Source: Ornithodoros turicata | Lineage: Eukaryota; Arthropoda; Arachnida; Ixodida; Argasidae | NCBI RefSeq assembly: GCF_037126465.1 | Contig: NC_088203.1 | Location: 106,999,507 to 107,063,506, forward strand | Direction of reading: 5' to 3' | Length of the DNA stretch: 64,000 nucleotides | Part shown: positions 10,405 to 22,829 of the stretch, in pieces | Layout of the letters: every line of letters begins with the position of its first letter | How positions within the stretch are numbered: position 1 is the stretch's first letter | The notes under the pieces: model-generated | The model's input: the letters and a program-made list of their open reading frames with translations, nothing else | Database searches by the model: none | What the model was told of the DNA's origin: nothing | Made by a program: the position numbers and the translations under genes

Positions 10405-10597
10405 TGCGTGTTAGCCTATTCGTGTGGCGACGTGCTACACGTGCCCTGCGGCAGGGTAGGACTGCGAATAATTTCGACCACCTGGGTTTCTTTCGACGTG
10501 CTCTGGAAATCTCAGACACACGGTGCTAGCGTCTTCGACCCGCATCAAACTCGCAACCTCGAGCTCAGCAAGCCAACACGTTTGAGCTACTGAGGCC
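10405..10597 (-). mobile_element. tRNA-derived SINE (family F1), diverged copy
   Basis: On the minus strand it begins GGCCTCAGTAGCTCAAACG (A-box region), has a degraded B box (GAGTTTGATGC), and continues into a body with an AACCCAGGTGGTCGAAATTA motif. It shares the GGCCTC head with the copies at 18262-18392 and 59932-60340. Confidence 0.7.
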
Positions 10598-11029
10598 GGC
10601 GTCTCAAGTCTATCTGGCCATCAGACAGGCTTGTACAGTAAAAGGAGTTGTATCTCCAAATACTTTCAAAGGCCGGTAATCTAACTTGAACACTTTTTTC
10701 AATAACTTGTACCGAAAGGTGCTTTGAAGATACTACTCTGTGCGTGACACCCAGAGGTCGAGCGAAATATTCTCTTTCGTCCCGACAATGCGCTTTGTGC
10801 AGTACATGTGCTTTAACGTCTGAAATTCTGTAAGCCCCTTTTATTTCGCGAATCGAGAAAATTATCCATGCACGCGAAAATTTGAAAACAAAGAAGGAGG
10901 AACTCCGAGATTGAGGAGCTCGCGAAAATTTAGGGCCGCGAAATTAAAGGGCTTTACAGTATTCGGGACACCTACGTCCCTCTGCGGGCCCCCTTACCGG
11001 ATAGATATGCACCACTATTTAAGTGAAAA

Positions 11030-11071
11030 GTGGACGCCGGGGATGAGGCCCGTATAGGCCTCGAAACGTCA
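11030..11071 (+). ncRNA. Hammerhead-ribozyme-like relic
   Basis: Seen: GATGAG, a perfect 6-bp stem II (GAGGCC / GGCCTC, 11045-11050 with 11057-11062), then GAAAC and GTC at the expected cleavage position (11068-11070). GACG at 11033-11036 can pair with CGTC at 11067-11070. The first core strand reads GGGATGA instead of CTGATGA, so two core bases differ and activity is unlikely. Known: hammerheads of this shape occur in Penelope-like and other retroelements of animals. The host element is not otherwise recognised here. Confidence 0.45.
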
Positions 11072-11074
11072 ATT

Positions 11075-12762
11075 TTAATATTGTTTTTAACCTGTTGCGC
11101 TGCCGGTGTGGGACTCTTCAAATAAAATGCTTGTTCCCGGCACTTGGAGTGTTATTAATTGATTACTCCAACAATCGCTAAAAGCATCTGCCATGTATGT
11201 GTATATCGTAGTATTTCATTATTTTTGCACAATTTCACGCAAGTATTTTTGAAGAAGCACACGACTTCGTTCGTGTTCTGCCTTGACACGTGCGACCTGA
11301 CCACGGAAAGGCGAAAGCGTCCATCTCCATCTGGGCTATCCACGCCAGTTTCTTCACTCATCAGTGTGTCAGTTTTCTACACTTTGAATTGTGTATCGGT
11401 TTACAAACGCCTTCGTTTAAAATCCACGCTATTTATTTATCTATTTTTTATTTTTTTCTGCGGCCTATACCGGCCCTGGCATGCATGTAAGCGCACTTGC
11501 TGATCTGTTTGTTGAATGAGGCAAGTCGTCGTAAGCCGGGCCCGTGATGAAGGGCACCATTTTCCGTGAAAATGCAGAAAGGCTTCGCGTCGTCTATGAA
11601 CACGGAAAAATGAACTACGAAGTATCTGATGCCATTCAGCGGTGTAACTACTTAACATATACGTAGCATGCGTCTGGATGTTTGCATCGTTGTTGTCTCG
11701 CGCGCGTTAAAGACGAAGACAAAATTCAGTGTATATGGTTAGTGCACTTTGCCGGCAATCAAGAGGTGCATCGTCTCATATTCCTGCCGCCGTCTGGCTT
11801 TTTCGGAGACTGCAATATTTCACGTTCTTAGGCACTCGAAGCTTGTGACGTGTTTGTGTGTTACTTTCCATCGGGAACCTGTCGTTGTAAATTGTATAGC
11901 GCTTTTGTCTAACGTCGTTTTATAATGCGACGAAGACACTCGAGGTAGAAAAGAAGCGGGGCCTCTAAAATAGGGACGCATCAGCGATTGTTTGTATGTA
12001 CAAGTAAAAAGCATAGACAGGAGCGGAAGAAAAACGACCGGAGGACTTTATCGTCCAACGACTTTGGTGGTCCATCAGTACCCGGGGAACGAACGGGATA
12101 AAAACAAGTACGAGATAGATTCCAAGTGAAAGCAATAGAGCAGACCCGGGAGTTATCTACTGCTGTGTCTACAGAAAAAGGAGCAAAAGCGTGGCTTTGC
12201 GCTTATTGGACGCTACATTATTGCGCACACCGAGAAACAACAAATGGGACAGTTGATCACGAGGACAATGGTTGAGAATCTCTCGTGGAACATCTTCTAT
12301 GACGCTAACATGATGGTGAAAAAAGATGATTTTCCAAACAAAATAAAACCTCATTCCACGCAGCTGTATCATAGCGGACAACCCAGTAAAAAAAAAAAAA
12401 GAAAAAAAAAAGAAAGGGTGTTCAATTCCTGAATCAACTCCTGGCCGAGTGAGAATTTGATCTCGGGATATCCGTGAGGGCGAATCACAGCCTCGTTAGA
12501 GAGCGTGATATGTGCAACATCTTAACTTTTAACAGTACCTGGTTTTAACCTTAGGCGTTAACTGCCACCATAAAGTTGTTCAGTCCGACGCTCGCGACCA
12601 AAGTCGTCCGCTATTTTGTTAACTGTTACGTCAGATGTTATATCGCAGTACGATACGGAAATATAGGAAAATCTGCGTTGTGTGCAATTTATAGCGCTCT
12701 ACTGCGGAAATATGATTTGTCGCGAACCGCAAAGCAATGGCGCGTGGCGGCGTGTATGCCGT
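11075..12762. other. No recognised gene or bounded repeat
   Basis: Unique-looking, AT-leaning sequence with A-rich runs near 12390. No exon with matched splice sites and coding bias was found on either strand. Confidence 0.45.
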
Positions 12763-12770
12763 CTGGAGAC

Positions 12771-13678
12771 CAGGGATCGGAACCTAAAACCGCTAAAACC
12801 CGTATTTTTCACTGAACAGGAAATGAACCGAACCAAATGATTTATATCCCGTTGAACCGAACCGGAACTGAAAAAAATAAACGTAAAAATAAGGAATAGC
12901 GGTTACCGGTTAGCGAAACGGTTCAATGTGCGTTGTGGGAGATCGGAACTAGGATTTACACACCGGATTGAGCCGCGTTGCGAAACAAATTCGAAATCGA
13001 AACTGAACAAAACTGCAACCCAAGTGCGCCAAGTATTTCCTCCTCGCAGCTATTGCGTTCATTCAGTTGTCTTAGTTTTGAGGTCGGGCGGTGCATTATT
13101 TCACCAGGTAAGGTAACACCTATCATTTATCGGGTAGCGAGTCAAATTTCTAGCTCCCAAAGGAGAAAAAGTAGCGCCTGATTGAACACACGAATATATG
13201 TGGTCAGGAACGACAAGACACGCCATTTGTCGTGTGTTATCTATTTTTTTCTTCCTTGTGGTTGTTGTATGCTTTCTTGCACGCAATTTTGTCGTCCAGC
13301 AACCCCAAGTTTTCATTTTGAGCTATGAAAGTAACGACCCATTCCTGCGCCAGATATGTACATAACAGGTTGTATTCGATGAGTGAACGTAGAGAGTACA
13401 GCATATGCTTCTGTAACGTTACACCCGAAATGCAGATCTGTAACACGCTGTGAACCACTCGGGAACCCGTGTCGGCAACAACAACAACAACAAAAGTATA
13501 TTTGCGTTATTTGAAAATCGTACGGATATGCTTGCTTTTGACCCATATGGCAATCACTCAAAATTCACTTTCCTGAATCGAATCGATATTCCGCGCCTCT
13601 GTGGAGCTGAACCCGATAGGAACCATGCCTGAACCCGAACCGAACCAAAAATTAAAAAAATAACAGTTCCGATCCCTG
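12771..13678. mobile_element. Non-autonomous hAT element
   Basis: Termini CAGGGATCGGAAC and its inverse, flanked by near-perfect 8-bp duplications CTGGAGAC (12763-12770) and CTGGAAAC (13679-13686). Both subterminal regions are packed with GAACCGAACC-type repeats. An 8-bp duplication and a CAGGG end are hAT hallmarks. No transposase is visible in 908 bp. Confidence 0.8.
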
Positions 13679-13947
13679 CTGGAAACATCACATTTTATCT
13701 GATCATGAACACTACCATGGGAAATATCGTTATTAAGAAGATTCTCTAGAATTCAGCACTGCATCAGAACACGTTTCAGTAAGACCGTTCAATCGAATTT
13801 TAATCCATATATTATGTTCTTTTGTGTGCTGCAGACTGTTGCAGTCCAGAAGCACGGACATGCAATGATGATGTTTGATATTTTGCACACCAATTATTAG
13901 ACGAATCACAAAGCTTTCTGTTCGACACTTTCCAATAAGCTCATTCG

Positions 13948-14165
13948 CGTCAAATAAAATCCCTTAGCGCCGCTTTGAAGTATACGGGAACTTGCTTATT
14001 AAGAAGGAGAAGGTATGGAGAAGGTCTCCAAACTGTTTTCATTTCTCCTCCGACGGCTTTTTTCACGAGCTGTCAAGGTCAGCGAAAACGAAACATGAAC
14101 TGTTCTCCCTTCCTGATGACAATCTCCCAGGATGCAAATGCAACGCCTGCTTTCTGCTTAGGGTC
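13948..14165 (+). repeat. Dispersed repeat family B, copy 2
   Basis: Matches the reverse complement of 6682-6905 across several blocks (GCGCCGCTTTGAA, CTCCAAACTGTT, TGTCAAGGTCAGCGAAA, CCCAGGATGCAA). No coding function is inferred. Confidence 0.55.
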
Positions 14166-14457
14166 GATTCATATGATGCAACTCTGTTCCCGCTACAGTT
14201 GCGCGCTACCGAAGTTGCACCAAAAATAGGTCCCTTTCATACGGCGAGCAACTTGGAACGTCGTAGTGGTCACCGAGCGCGCCAGATGGCGCGAAAAAAC
14301 ATTAGCATCATTTTCGTCAAATCGTACTACGAGTTCCGCTCATTTCGACTTCAGTCCGTTGCGACTTCCATAATTTTTTATAATTTCCACTGGGCAGTGA
14401 TAATTTCATCGCCCCGCGTAATGCCGCTGCAATAACTGACACATCGAAGTCTTCCTG

Positions 14458-14765
14458 ATTGGTCGCGCTTGCATTGGTTGCACGGTTGCTGAACAACAAC
14501 CGAGGCCGACAACGGCAAGCCCTTTCACCACCCACCACCACCACCACCACGCTGAACAACAACGAATCCCGGTGCCGGCTGTGGTGTCTGGGGTTTTTCC
14601 TGGGTTTTCCTCAGACGCTTTCAGACATGTCGGCACAGTTCCCTTAGAAGTCGGCCCAGGACGCACATTCCCCCAGGGCGTCAGTCATGACGTTGCCCAC
14701 ATACGTGAGGCCGACAACGGCAAGCCCTATCACCACCACCACCACCGCTGAACAACAACAAGTTT
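14458..14765 (+). mobile_element. SINE family F2 copies (partial plus fuller), CAC-rich
   Basis: Carries the F2 signature: CCTGGGTTTTCCTCAGAC, TGTCGGCACAGTTCCC, GAAGTCGGCCCAGGACGCAC and GAGGCCGACAACGGCAAGCC, followed by CACCAC and AACAACAAC repeats. A shorter duplicate of the 3' part precedes it at about 14500-14560. Confidence 0.7.
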
Positions 14766-15459
14766 ATTGAATGACGATGACTTTCATCGACTAGGAGCGA
14801 TACTCTAAACAAACGGTTGCTGAATGTGCTCCTGGAAGTATTGTTAGTTGCGATTTCTGCTACGTCAGCGAAAAAAATAAAAAAGAGAAACTTATATCCA
14901 GACCCAGACGAAAATTATTCTGGTGGAATTCAGTTTTACTGGAAAAAATGAGGCCCCTCTAATATATCGCCTAACACGGAACACCCGAATCCAATAAGCG
15001 CGGTGGCGTGCCCCGTAAATTGCGTACACACCGAAATGATCAGAAACGAGCGAACTAAGTTTTTCTTCACATGGTTGCACGTTGAAAAATTGGATCACTC
15101 CGAAGCACACGCCTCAATTGGTGAAAATTGGATCCAGTGGAGGCCCATCTCAACGACCAGCAGTTCAGTTCGCGCTCAACATGTATTGAATCTGACGGAG
15201 ACGAGCGCAAAGAACCAGTCTAGTAATTGCGAAGGCTTCTCGAGTTATATAGTACTCAACAACGAGAAACTTTTGACAAAATGAAATAGTATTTCACGAA
15301 GATAGTTATTTGACTGCTTCAGACGGGACAGCCCTTGCAAAAGTTGGCTTTCCCTCTCTATAGAATTATTCATTTTATAGACTATCTAGTACCTATCCAC
15401 TTAATCTAGAGAAACCGTATTGAATTCCTATTGACAAGCTATGCTTTTTCTAACCAGTG

Positions 15460-16245
15460 CTGCTTTCTACTTTCTATACATGAGCATTCTATACATGTGT
15501 CTGTAGAATGTGTATAGAAATACACAATGTCTATACATGGACCATTTATTGCGAGTGAGAGAGGTAAATGCGCGAATGTGTGGCACTGCGCATGCGTCAC
15601 TTTTATGTACCTAGTGAATGCATCAAACCAAAACAACAGACGTTATGTTCATGGTGAAATAATACCCCAAGCAAACTTCACCGTTCTTTCTATGTGTAAC
15701 TGAATTTGTCTTGGACATCTCACCCTTCAATTTGGCTCAGAGGCGAGCAGGACTCTCGGATTCGCGGAAGCTCTTAGTCTTAGGACAAGCACTATATCGT
15801 ATATTTTCCCCTGGGAACAACATGGCGATGAAGTGAAAGCGTCACTGCCTTTCTACGTGCGCTTGTTTTAACTAGGGGTCCTGGTACCTTTTTTTTTTCT
15901 GCATTTCTAAAACTCATTGTCCGTTACTGGAAGTCCGGGAAACCCACCAAATAGAAAAGCAGCAGGAGAAAATGAAATGTGTAGTGGCAGAGGGTAAAAA
16001 TAAAAAAGGGGGCTTATTTCTACCGAAAACTGTGGTTTATTTATAGTTTATTGGCTCTGATGGATATTTCAATCAGACGAATACCGATTCTTAAGTATTT
16101 CTTGCTACTTTGAACACATTCCTGCTGTCAACTACATATGCACTGTCTAAAGTAAATGTATACATTTTGTATAGAATGTCTATTTGCTAGTTGAATAGAA
16201 TTTCTATAGAATGTGGACGGCCAATTTTGTATAGAATGTCAATTC
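15460..16245. mobile_element. Putative DNA transposon remnant with TATAGAAT subterminal repeats
   Basis: ATTCTATACA-type motifs cluster at the left (15468-15540) and their inverses TGTATAGAATGT cluster at the right (16160-16240). This is the layout of transposase-binding subterminal repeats. Exact termini and target duplication were not resolved. Confidence 0.4.
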
Positions 16246-16249
16246 AAAA

Positions 16250-18255
16250 TTTTTTTGCAAGTAGTTAGGATCTCTATGCACATTTTATCGACACCTTCGA
16301 TAGACGTTGTATGGACAGTAGATAATGGTGCTTTTTTGTGTGTGTGTTTGTGTGTGTAAGGGAGCCTTGATGGCGTGCGGGGGAAAAAGTTAAATGAGAG
16401 GTGGATGGCAAACGACCTTCCTAAACCTTCGTGTGCAGTTAATGACATCAATCGAGGCAAGTTTGGAATTCCTCTACGGACGGCCGGCTATATAGAAGAT
16501 GAACAACGCCATTTATTATGGTACATACTTTTGTCTTCGTTAGCCACGACGCCATGTTTTAGAGCGCGTAAAAAAGAAAATCAGCCGAAAAATAAGAGAC
16601 CGGTTTTTGGTCAAAAACGACAAATATTCCGAGCAAAGCCCACCAGAACATCTTATGTCGTGTAAAAACGGAATTTGTTGTTGTAGGAAAATTTGTTAAA
16701 CATTATGACGACACTCGCTCAGACACACTCGTACGACATATGCACTTCTCACCAAAGATTATGTACAATGTATACTACGGTCATTCCCGGGAATATTAAA
16801 GATGGGATGGGCGGGATGAAATTCATGGAGGTGAACCGATTATGCTTACAACAACAAGAGAAGCTATGCGTCCTCCTCTCCGAAGACGAACAGTTCCTCG
16901 AAAATAGAAAAAGGCGTGTGCCACAGCTGTGCAACGAGCAGTCAGTAGAACACGAATGGCCGGGCGTCGTTGATTGAACTGCACTGGGAACATGTGTGTG
17001 TAGAACGCCTGACCAGGTTCCAAAACGAACATGGCAGCCGAATAAGACTGGCTGCAGTAAGGACAGTTGAGGTGATGCCCCACGAACATAGGCTGGATGG
17101 CCCACGCAAAGGACCACAAAACGTCACGGAGTGTTCCACACACAGACAGTTGTCGTCCAGAAGATGTCCGACGCAGGGTCGGTATAGCTCTGCACAATTG
17201 CTTTTGGCATCAGAGAAGGAAAGGCGGGAACGATAGCTCAACTTTTGCATCGTTGACAATTTCATACCCATGTTGCCAGTAGCAATGTTCCTGATTTAGA
17301 AAGCTCTCTTCCCACTTGATCCCGACGTTATCAATTTGCCGACGTCATGCCGATGGCTCTTCTTATAGGAGATGCCCAGGAGTAGAGTCTCACTCAGATG
17401 GGTCGCCTTCAGAATGCTGCAAAGAATATTCCTTACCGCCAGAAACAACGTTTAGTCGTAGTCCCTACTTCCGGGGCCTCCGTCCGCCAAAGAATCCGAG
17501 GGATTCATCAAAACGCAATATGAGCTCTCTCTGATTGCACAAGCAACGCCTTTGATGACTCGACCTTCTCATTTGACGCGGTGTGCCGCTTCGTTGAGGT
17601 CACCATGTTATAGCTCTGAGGCCACCGCCATGTTTGAGAAAGTAGGTAAAACACCGCAACATTGCGGCAACGTTGCTACTTTTAGAGTACCGCTACTAAG
17701 TAAGTGCTAGTCAAAGTACATTGCAGGTTTGATTTTAGAACCCCCGTTGGCGTCACCGAACCCCAACCTTTGTGAATAGACAGATTTCTTCCGACCGACT
17801 TTTATCACATTATGGGACATGGTTTTCCGACGCCGTACACAGACCTCACATACCGCCTGTCGTCCACTGGACTGCTCCAGACGCTTTAGTTCTCGTATTT
17901 TCATCCTTTCTTCATCATCTTCACATAATGTTCCACCTTGAATGGGGTAGGGTACCGCACCGACGCGGTGAAACACCCCATCTCATCGTCATCATTTATT
18001 GTTGTTGTTGGCCACAAGTGGCTGTCAGTATATTTACGCCAAAAAGAAATAAAAAGAACGTGACACGCTCATACAGAGAATGCTCAAGCGGGAGCGTCTT
18101 TATCCATCACCTAGATTCGATGAAGATGGAAAGCAGTTCGGACACACGTTAATCGATGCTAATAATAATAATTCGTGGCTTTATACGTTACGGGACAAGT
18201 ATAATCACGAGCAACGTCACTTTGGACGGTCTGCGGAAATCTCTGCACGCAGTAT
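16250..18255. other. No supported gene
   Basis: Several overlapping open frames lie on both strands at 16690-17290 but none has a convincing family match and matched splice sites. Alternatives considered are in the rejected list. Confidence 0.4.
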
Positions 18256-18261
18256 TTAATT

Positions 18262-18392
18262 AGCGTCCCTAGCGGAAGACGGCGTGTCCAAGCAACTTGT
18301 ACCCTGCCACAAAGTTGCTGGCGTCCTCGGCCAGGTTCGAACCCGCAACCTTGGGGTCAGTAGGCGGACACGCCTCCACCGAGACCGATCGA
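18262..18392 (-). mobile_element. tRNA-derived SINE (family F1), copy with damaged A box
   Basis: On the minus strand: GGTCTCGGTGGAGGCGTGTC, then GTTGCGGGTTCGAACCTGGCC (B box GGTTCGAACC), then CGAGGACGCCAGCAACTT and a matching ACAAGTTGCTTGGACACGCC hairpin partner. Matches 59932-60050. Confidence 0.75.
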
Positions 18393-18399
18393 TGCAAAG

Positions 18400-19870
18400 G
18401 AGCTGGCTTACGCCCTCTCCTCATATCGGGAGAGAGCGATAACGGAGTGACTCAGGTACGCAGCCACCTGTTCTTTTTTTTATGTAAGAGGAGAATCGCT
18501 CATAACACGGAGAGGCGCTGTCTTGGTGGTGTGCAATGTTCCGTCAGAGGATCTCAGCTCAACAGCGCCATCGTTACTACGGAAGAGCTCATTGAATATG
18601 CATGCAAGACCTCCCTCTGTGGGAACATGCGTGATAAGGAAGCCTCCGAGAAACTCAATGGACCGAATCCGCGTATAATAAATAAGCTGACACCACTTTA
18701 TGGCAACGTACAGCAATAACGTAAAGAAAGAGGGTGAGAAAACACGTCGTGGGGGAGTACAAACCAAAGGCAACCTTTGACCCCCCGCTTTTAGGCGTTT
18801 CCACGAGATAGACGGAACATCTCGGGCGGGATCCTTCGTAAAGAGGAAAGAATGCCTTCCTCTGCGTGCGGAAACCTTCTTTCTTTCGCTTACGGAGGAA
18901 CACGTCGCAAAAATCTTACTTGTTCTCGAGAAAATCGTTTCATTCAACAAGTGCGCCAGTTATGATTCGCGAATCGGGGCACACTACTGTTCACTGGCTG
19001 CACAACACGGCTTTTGTCTGTTTTCCTTGACATTCTAAAGCGAATGTCAGCGTCGTAGTTCCTCATAGAGATGATCCTACCTGGTATGTCAGACAGGCAA
19101 AACAACTCGGTACCATCACCTCAAAAGTTTTTTTTTTTTTTTCCTCTCTCTCTCAGACTAATTCAGTTGCCCGGGCCACAGCTTGGAAGGTGGACGGGTA
19201 GGCGGAAGGCCTTGAACAGACTCCTGAAACTAAAGAACATTGATAATACACGTACCGTCCACCCCTATTGCACTCGACTTTCAGTACATTGTGCTGCTTG
19301 GGCATGTTTCCCGCGGGCACGGAAAAGTAATCACGGAAAGTTATCGTCGGGAAGAAATCTTGATGAAGAATCGCTCTTTACCGAGCGCTGTTGGACAACA
19401 GAGAGAGAGAGGGGGGATATGTTTAACGGAGTAAAAAAAAGAAAAAAAGAAAGAAAAACAAAGGGAAAGTTTAACCATACTAGAGGCTTGCTATTCCCCC
19501 CCCCCCCCAAAAAAAAAAAAAGAAACAAGAACGAAAGAATTAAACACGAAGCAAAAACATAGCTATTGGTCAACAGAAAATGACAGAAGTGAACCAGCAG
19601 CTACGTTTTTGCGTGATACACAAAATTGTCTGCACCAACCCGACCAGGTGGTCAAGGCACTCAAGGCGAGCGTACGTCTTGTGCGCGGGGCAATATTCGT
19701 CCGTGTGGACAATCTGATGCGTATTTATTTCACACGACAATCATGTACAGTGGAAAGGGGGGGGGGAAGCTACTATATGTAGCTTGACGTGCCCCTGTCC
19801 CGAATAATTCTAACATCACAACTCAGCTGTGTCTGAAAAGGAGAAAGTACATACTTCACGGCAATGATGA
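18400..19870. other. No recognised gene or bounded repeat
   Basis: Poly-T followed by a CT tract at 19128-19155, A- and C-rich runs at 19430-19520. Open frames here lack support. Confidence 0.4.
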
Positions 19871-19876
19871 GCAATG

Positions 19877-21272
19877 TACCTCAAAATTGTACTTAAAGTA
19901 AGGTACCAGGTACCTGGTATCGTTTGTACTTGAAGTGCGGTACAAAATATCCCCACTGCATACTTCAACTAAAGTAAAAAGTACTTCAAGTACTCATCAA
20001 GTGCACGGCCAATTTAATATGCACCATCTTTGCATTTCACTGTTTGGTGACTATATGACTTGCTTTGCTATCAAAACTTTAGACAGTATTCTTTGCTAGT
20101 GTTATGAAGCTCGTCAAGTGCTTACCCGTGAATACCAACTGACTCAGATGGCATAATTTGCAGTTCCATGTACGGAGGCAATCAGCCATGCTGTGCAGAA
20201 CAGTATTATGCCGACTGACTGACCAAAGATGAGTGATCACCCGGCTAGTGTATAGTGTTCTGGTCTAGTGTAGTGTGAGTGTACGAAAAATTTGGAACTG
20301 GTTGTCGAACTACAAAATATAAATTAGCTCTACAAATTAAGTCCAATAGCAAATAAATCACTTAACTCCAACTCGTTACACTAATGACTTTACACTGCAC
20401 ATTGCCGTTGAACTGCATGTAGCGACTGTAGCAAATGTAGGAGAGTGTCGGAATAAAGCACCTCGCTGGAATTAATAATATTCGGGTACAACGTGCAAGG
20501 AAACTTCAGGGGGCAAAAAGAGCAAAAGCCAACGCACGTTATACAAAAAAACGACGATAAAACCTGAGACAAGGAACAGAAAAATGCCTCGCACTTATAC
20601 ATTTCAGAGCATTCCTTGCTGCTTTCAGAAATGCAACGTTTAAAAAAAAGAATATACAGGAAGTAAAAAAGAATGAAGCGCAATGTAAATATTCATGTTT
20701 ATATGACTGATCTGTAGCAGAGTAATTCCTGTGATCGATTGGAAAAAAAGAAGAAAGAAACGTGAAATAAAATGAAATAGGAAAGCATGCATGAGTGCCT
20801 TTCGGTCTGTTACCTTACTTCATCATGTTATAGTCCATTCATACATTGTGGTACAAAATGATTATTAATTGTCAATGGAGGAAACAATATTTCGAAAAAA
20901 CACTAGTACCATGCATTGGGAGAACTGAAATGACAAGACATCGTGGTGCTGGTTGCAGTGTCAATGCGTGCGTGTCTTTGCATTCAGTTCCTTTGACATA
21001 CGCATAAAAGCACTGGCTCTTCGTCAACATTTCAAGCCTCTCAACAATACATTTTCTACCTCGATGTGAAATTTAAAAACAAAAATAATTTTTGGTACTT
21101 TTTATGATTTTGGTCTGGAGTTCAGTTTTGGTGCCCGAGTACCTGATGGAAAGTTACTACGGAAACTAGGTACTTTAAGTACATGTACACGATTTGAAAT
21201 GTACCTAGAGTAAAGTACAAGTACTCAGAAATGTGCTTAAAGTACTACATGAGTACTTGGTACTTCAGTTAC
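19877..21272. mobile_element. Putative non-autonomous hAT-type element with AAGTAC subterminal repeats
   Basis: Both ends are crowded with GTACTT/AAGTAC motifs in both orientations (19890-20010 and 21090-21275), while the 1.1-kb interior is AT-rich and non-coding. No clean target duplication was found, so the class is inferred only from the subterminal pattern. Confidence 0.45.
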
Positions 21273-21279
21273 CTCCCCT

Positions 21280-22660
21280 CACTACTTCAGAGCCATCATT
21301 GTTACAGACAAATAAATTGCTAAAGAAGACAGGACGTGATAGAATTTTGATATATAGATTTTTACCACATAATCCCAGTAAATACAGATTCAGTCATCAG
21401 AAGCAAGGAAGAGGGATCTGATGGTTCGTAGATTTATGGTCAGAAACTTGTATGATTGCTAGGGTTGGTAAAGTGTATGACAAAAGCTGTGTGCCAGGTG
21501 GGGACCGTGCGCAAACAGCGTGCTTTTATCATTCTTTACCAAGGGTAGGTCCTCCGGTGGAAGCCGGGAAAAATCTGCTATAGGCACAACGATGGTACTT
21601 TATAGATGAGGTCACACTGGATGTATAGATGTGCGACGATGACCGTACGATGATGTTTAACCCTGGTTTCAAATTTGCTTTGCCCCTATACTTCTGCATA
21701 AGGCTCATCATTGTCATCACTTAATTTAGGCCCCCTAGCTATGGGGCAGCGTTCCACTCCTATAGACTGGAAAGCCTCACTTCATAGTCAGAATATAATT
21801 GTTATTGTTGTTGCATAACGGACCTCGCATATATGAATCTATACGTGAACCCGTCCTTCAGAAGCCTTCATCTCGGCTGTGGAGGCGATCACCAGTCACC
21901 AATATTATCGGGGCACCAATGAAGATGTAGAGCAGCACACCCGACTACATGGCTGCTGTATTATTTATCGAGCCCGGTAGTGAAACCGGAGAAACCTGAG
22001 AGGGGAAATCTGAGAGGAAGCTTTATTCTCCGCAACCGTGAACAGTCACGCCCGCATTGAGGCTCCACGATGGGGCTTCCGTTCATTCCATGTTCACAGG
22101 ATTGTACGTCCAAACAACATCATCCGCGTTACCAAACAAACTACCGTGTAAAGAACGGATTTGTTAAGCCGCCTTGCTAAGCCTAACGGCCGTTAAAATG
22201 CGGTTTTCATTCACGAAAACGACCACGAAAACTGATGAAGCTGAAAAGATAAACAGTAATGTCGGATTTTTAAGCGCGTTATATCGTGATTGATTGATTG
22301 TAAAAACAAGAAATGGACAAAATTGACTCCACGTACATATAGAGACGAGCTACTCCGCATGGCACGTATACTCACTATCGTGTGTACGGGTTTCTTTGTT
22401 TCGAGATCGCTAATTTCGCAATTGGGACTATATGAGGCCCTCCCCCACCGACTCTCTCAGAGTCTTAGCAAATAAATTTAGAATAACACTATGAATAAAG
22501 AATAACACAACACAATACGCTTGTGAAGAACATTTTCAAATTTTCAAAGGATTAACTAAGAAATGATATGCAGTTGAAACCAACCAACCAACCAACAACA
22601 ACATATATATTGTGATGATGAAGTGATGATAGTACAAACCAAGAGCAAAAATATATATAG
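21280..22660. other. No recognised gene; short shared SINE-tail-like blocks
   Basis: A block near 21690-21770 (CCCCCTAGCTATGGGG, GGAACGCTGCCCC on the inverse) recurs inverted at 32600-32680. CCAA and CAA repeats occur near 22580-22610. Confidence 0.4.
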
Positions 22661-22669
22661 ATCTCAGAC

Positions 22670-22815
22670 GCTTTAAGATAAGTGTCGGTGCAGTTCCCTG
22701 TGAAGTCTGCCCTGGATGCACGATCCCCCAACTGCGATAGTCGTGACGTTGCCACTCTGAACGAAACCGACTACGGCACCACCATTGGCGGCAATCTCAG
22801 AAATTTCATGGGGGG
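22670..22815 (+). mobile_element. SINE family F2 fragment
   Basis: Diverged copy with CAGACGCTTTAAGATAAGTG, CAGTTCCCTGTGAAGTCTGC, CTGGATGCACGATCCCCC and GTGACGTTGCC blocks in the same order as at 14620-14700. Followed by a poly-G run. Confidence 0.6.
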
Positions 22816-22829
22816 GGGGGGGGAGGGAT

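Noticed and set aside
16749..17271. Overlapping minus-strand frames with CPYCSQSYSA, considered as LITAF-like or MULE transposase
   Set aside because: Cysteine spacing for LITAF is incomplete, and the MULE-like match is short and needs frame shifts. Not reported as a feature.
17854..17936. Minus-strand exon-like segment (GTLCEDDEERMK...) with good donor GCG|GTATGT
   Set aside because: It ends in phase 0, which would put the signal-peptide exon in a frame with an immediate stop. The acceptor is weak, and the open frame extends through both flanks. At most a noncoding exon.
18480..18650. Minus-strand frame GGLACIFNELFRSNDG... that looks coding
   Set aside because: Only a weak acceptor, no family match, and it overlaps other open frames.
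19775..19830. Minus-strand acceptor cttttcag followed by a 19-codon frame
   Set aside because: Too short, no family, and borders a transposon-like block.
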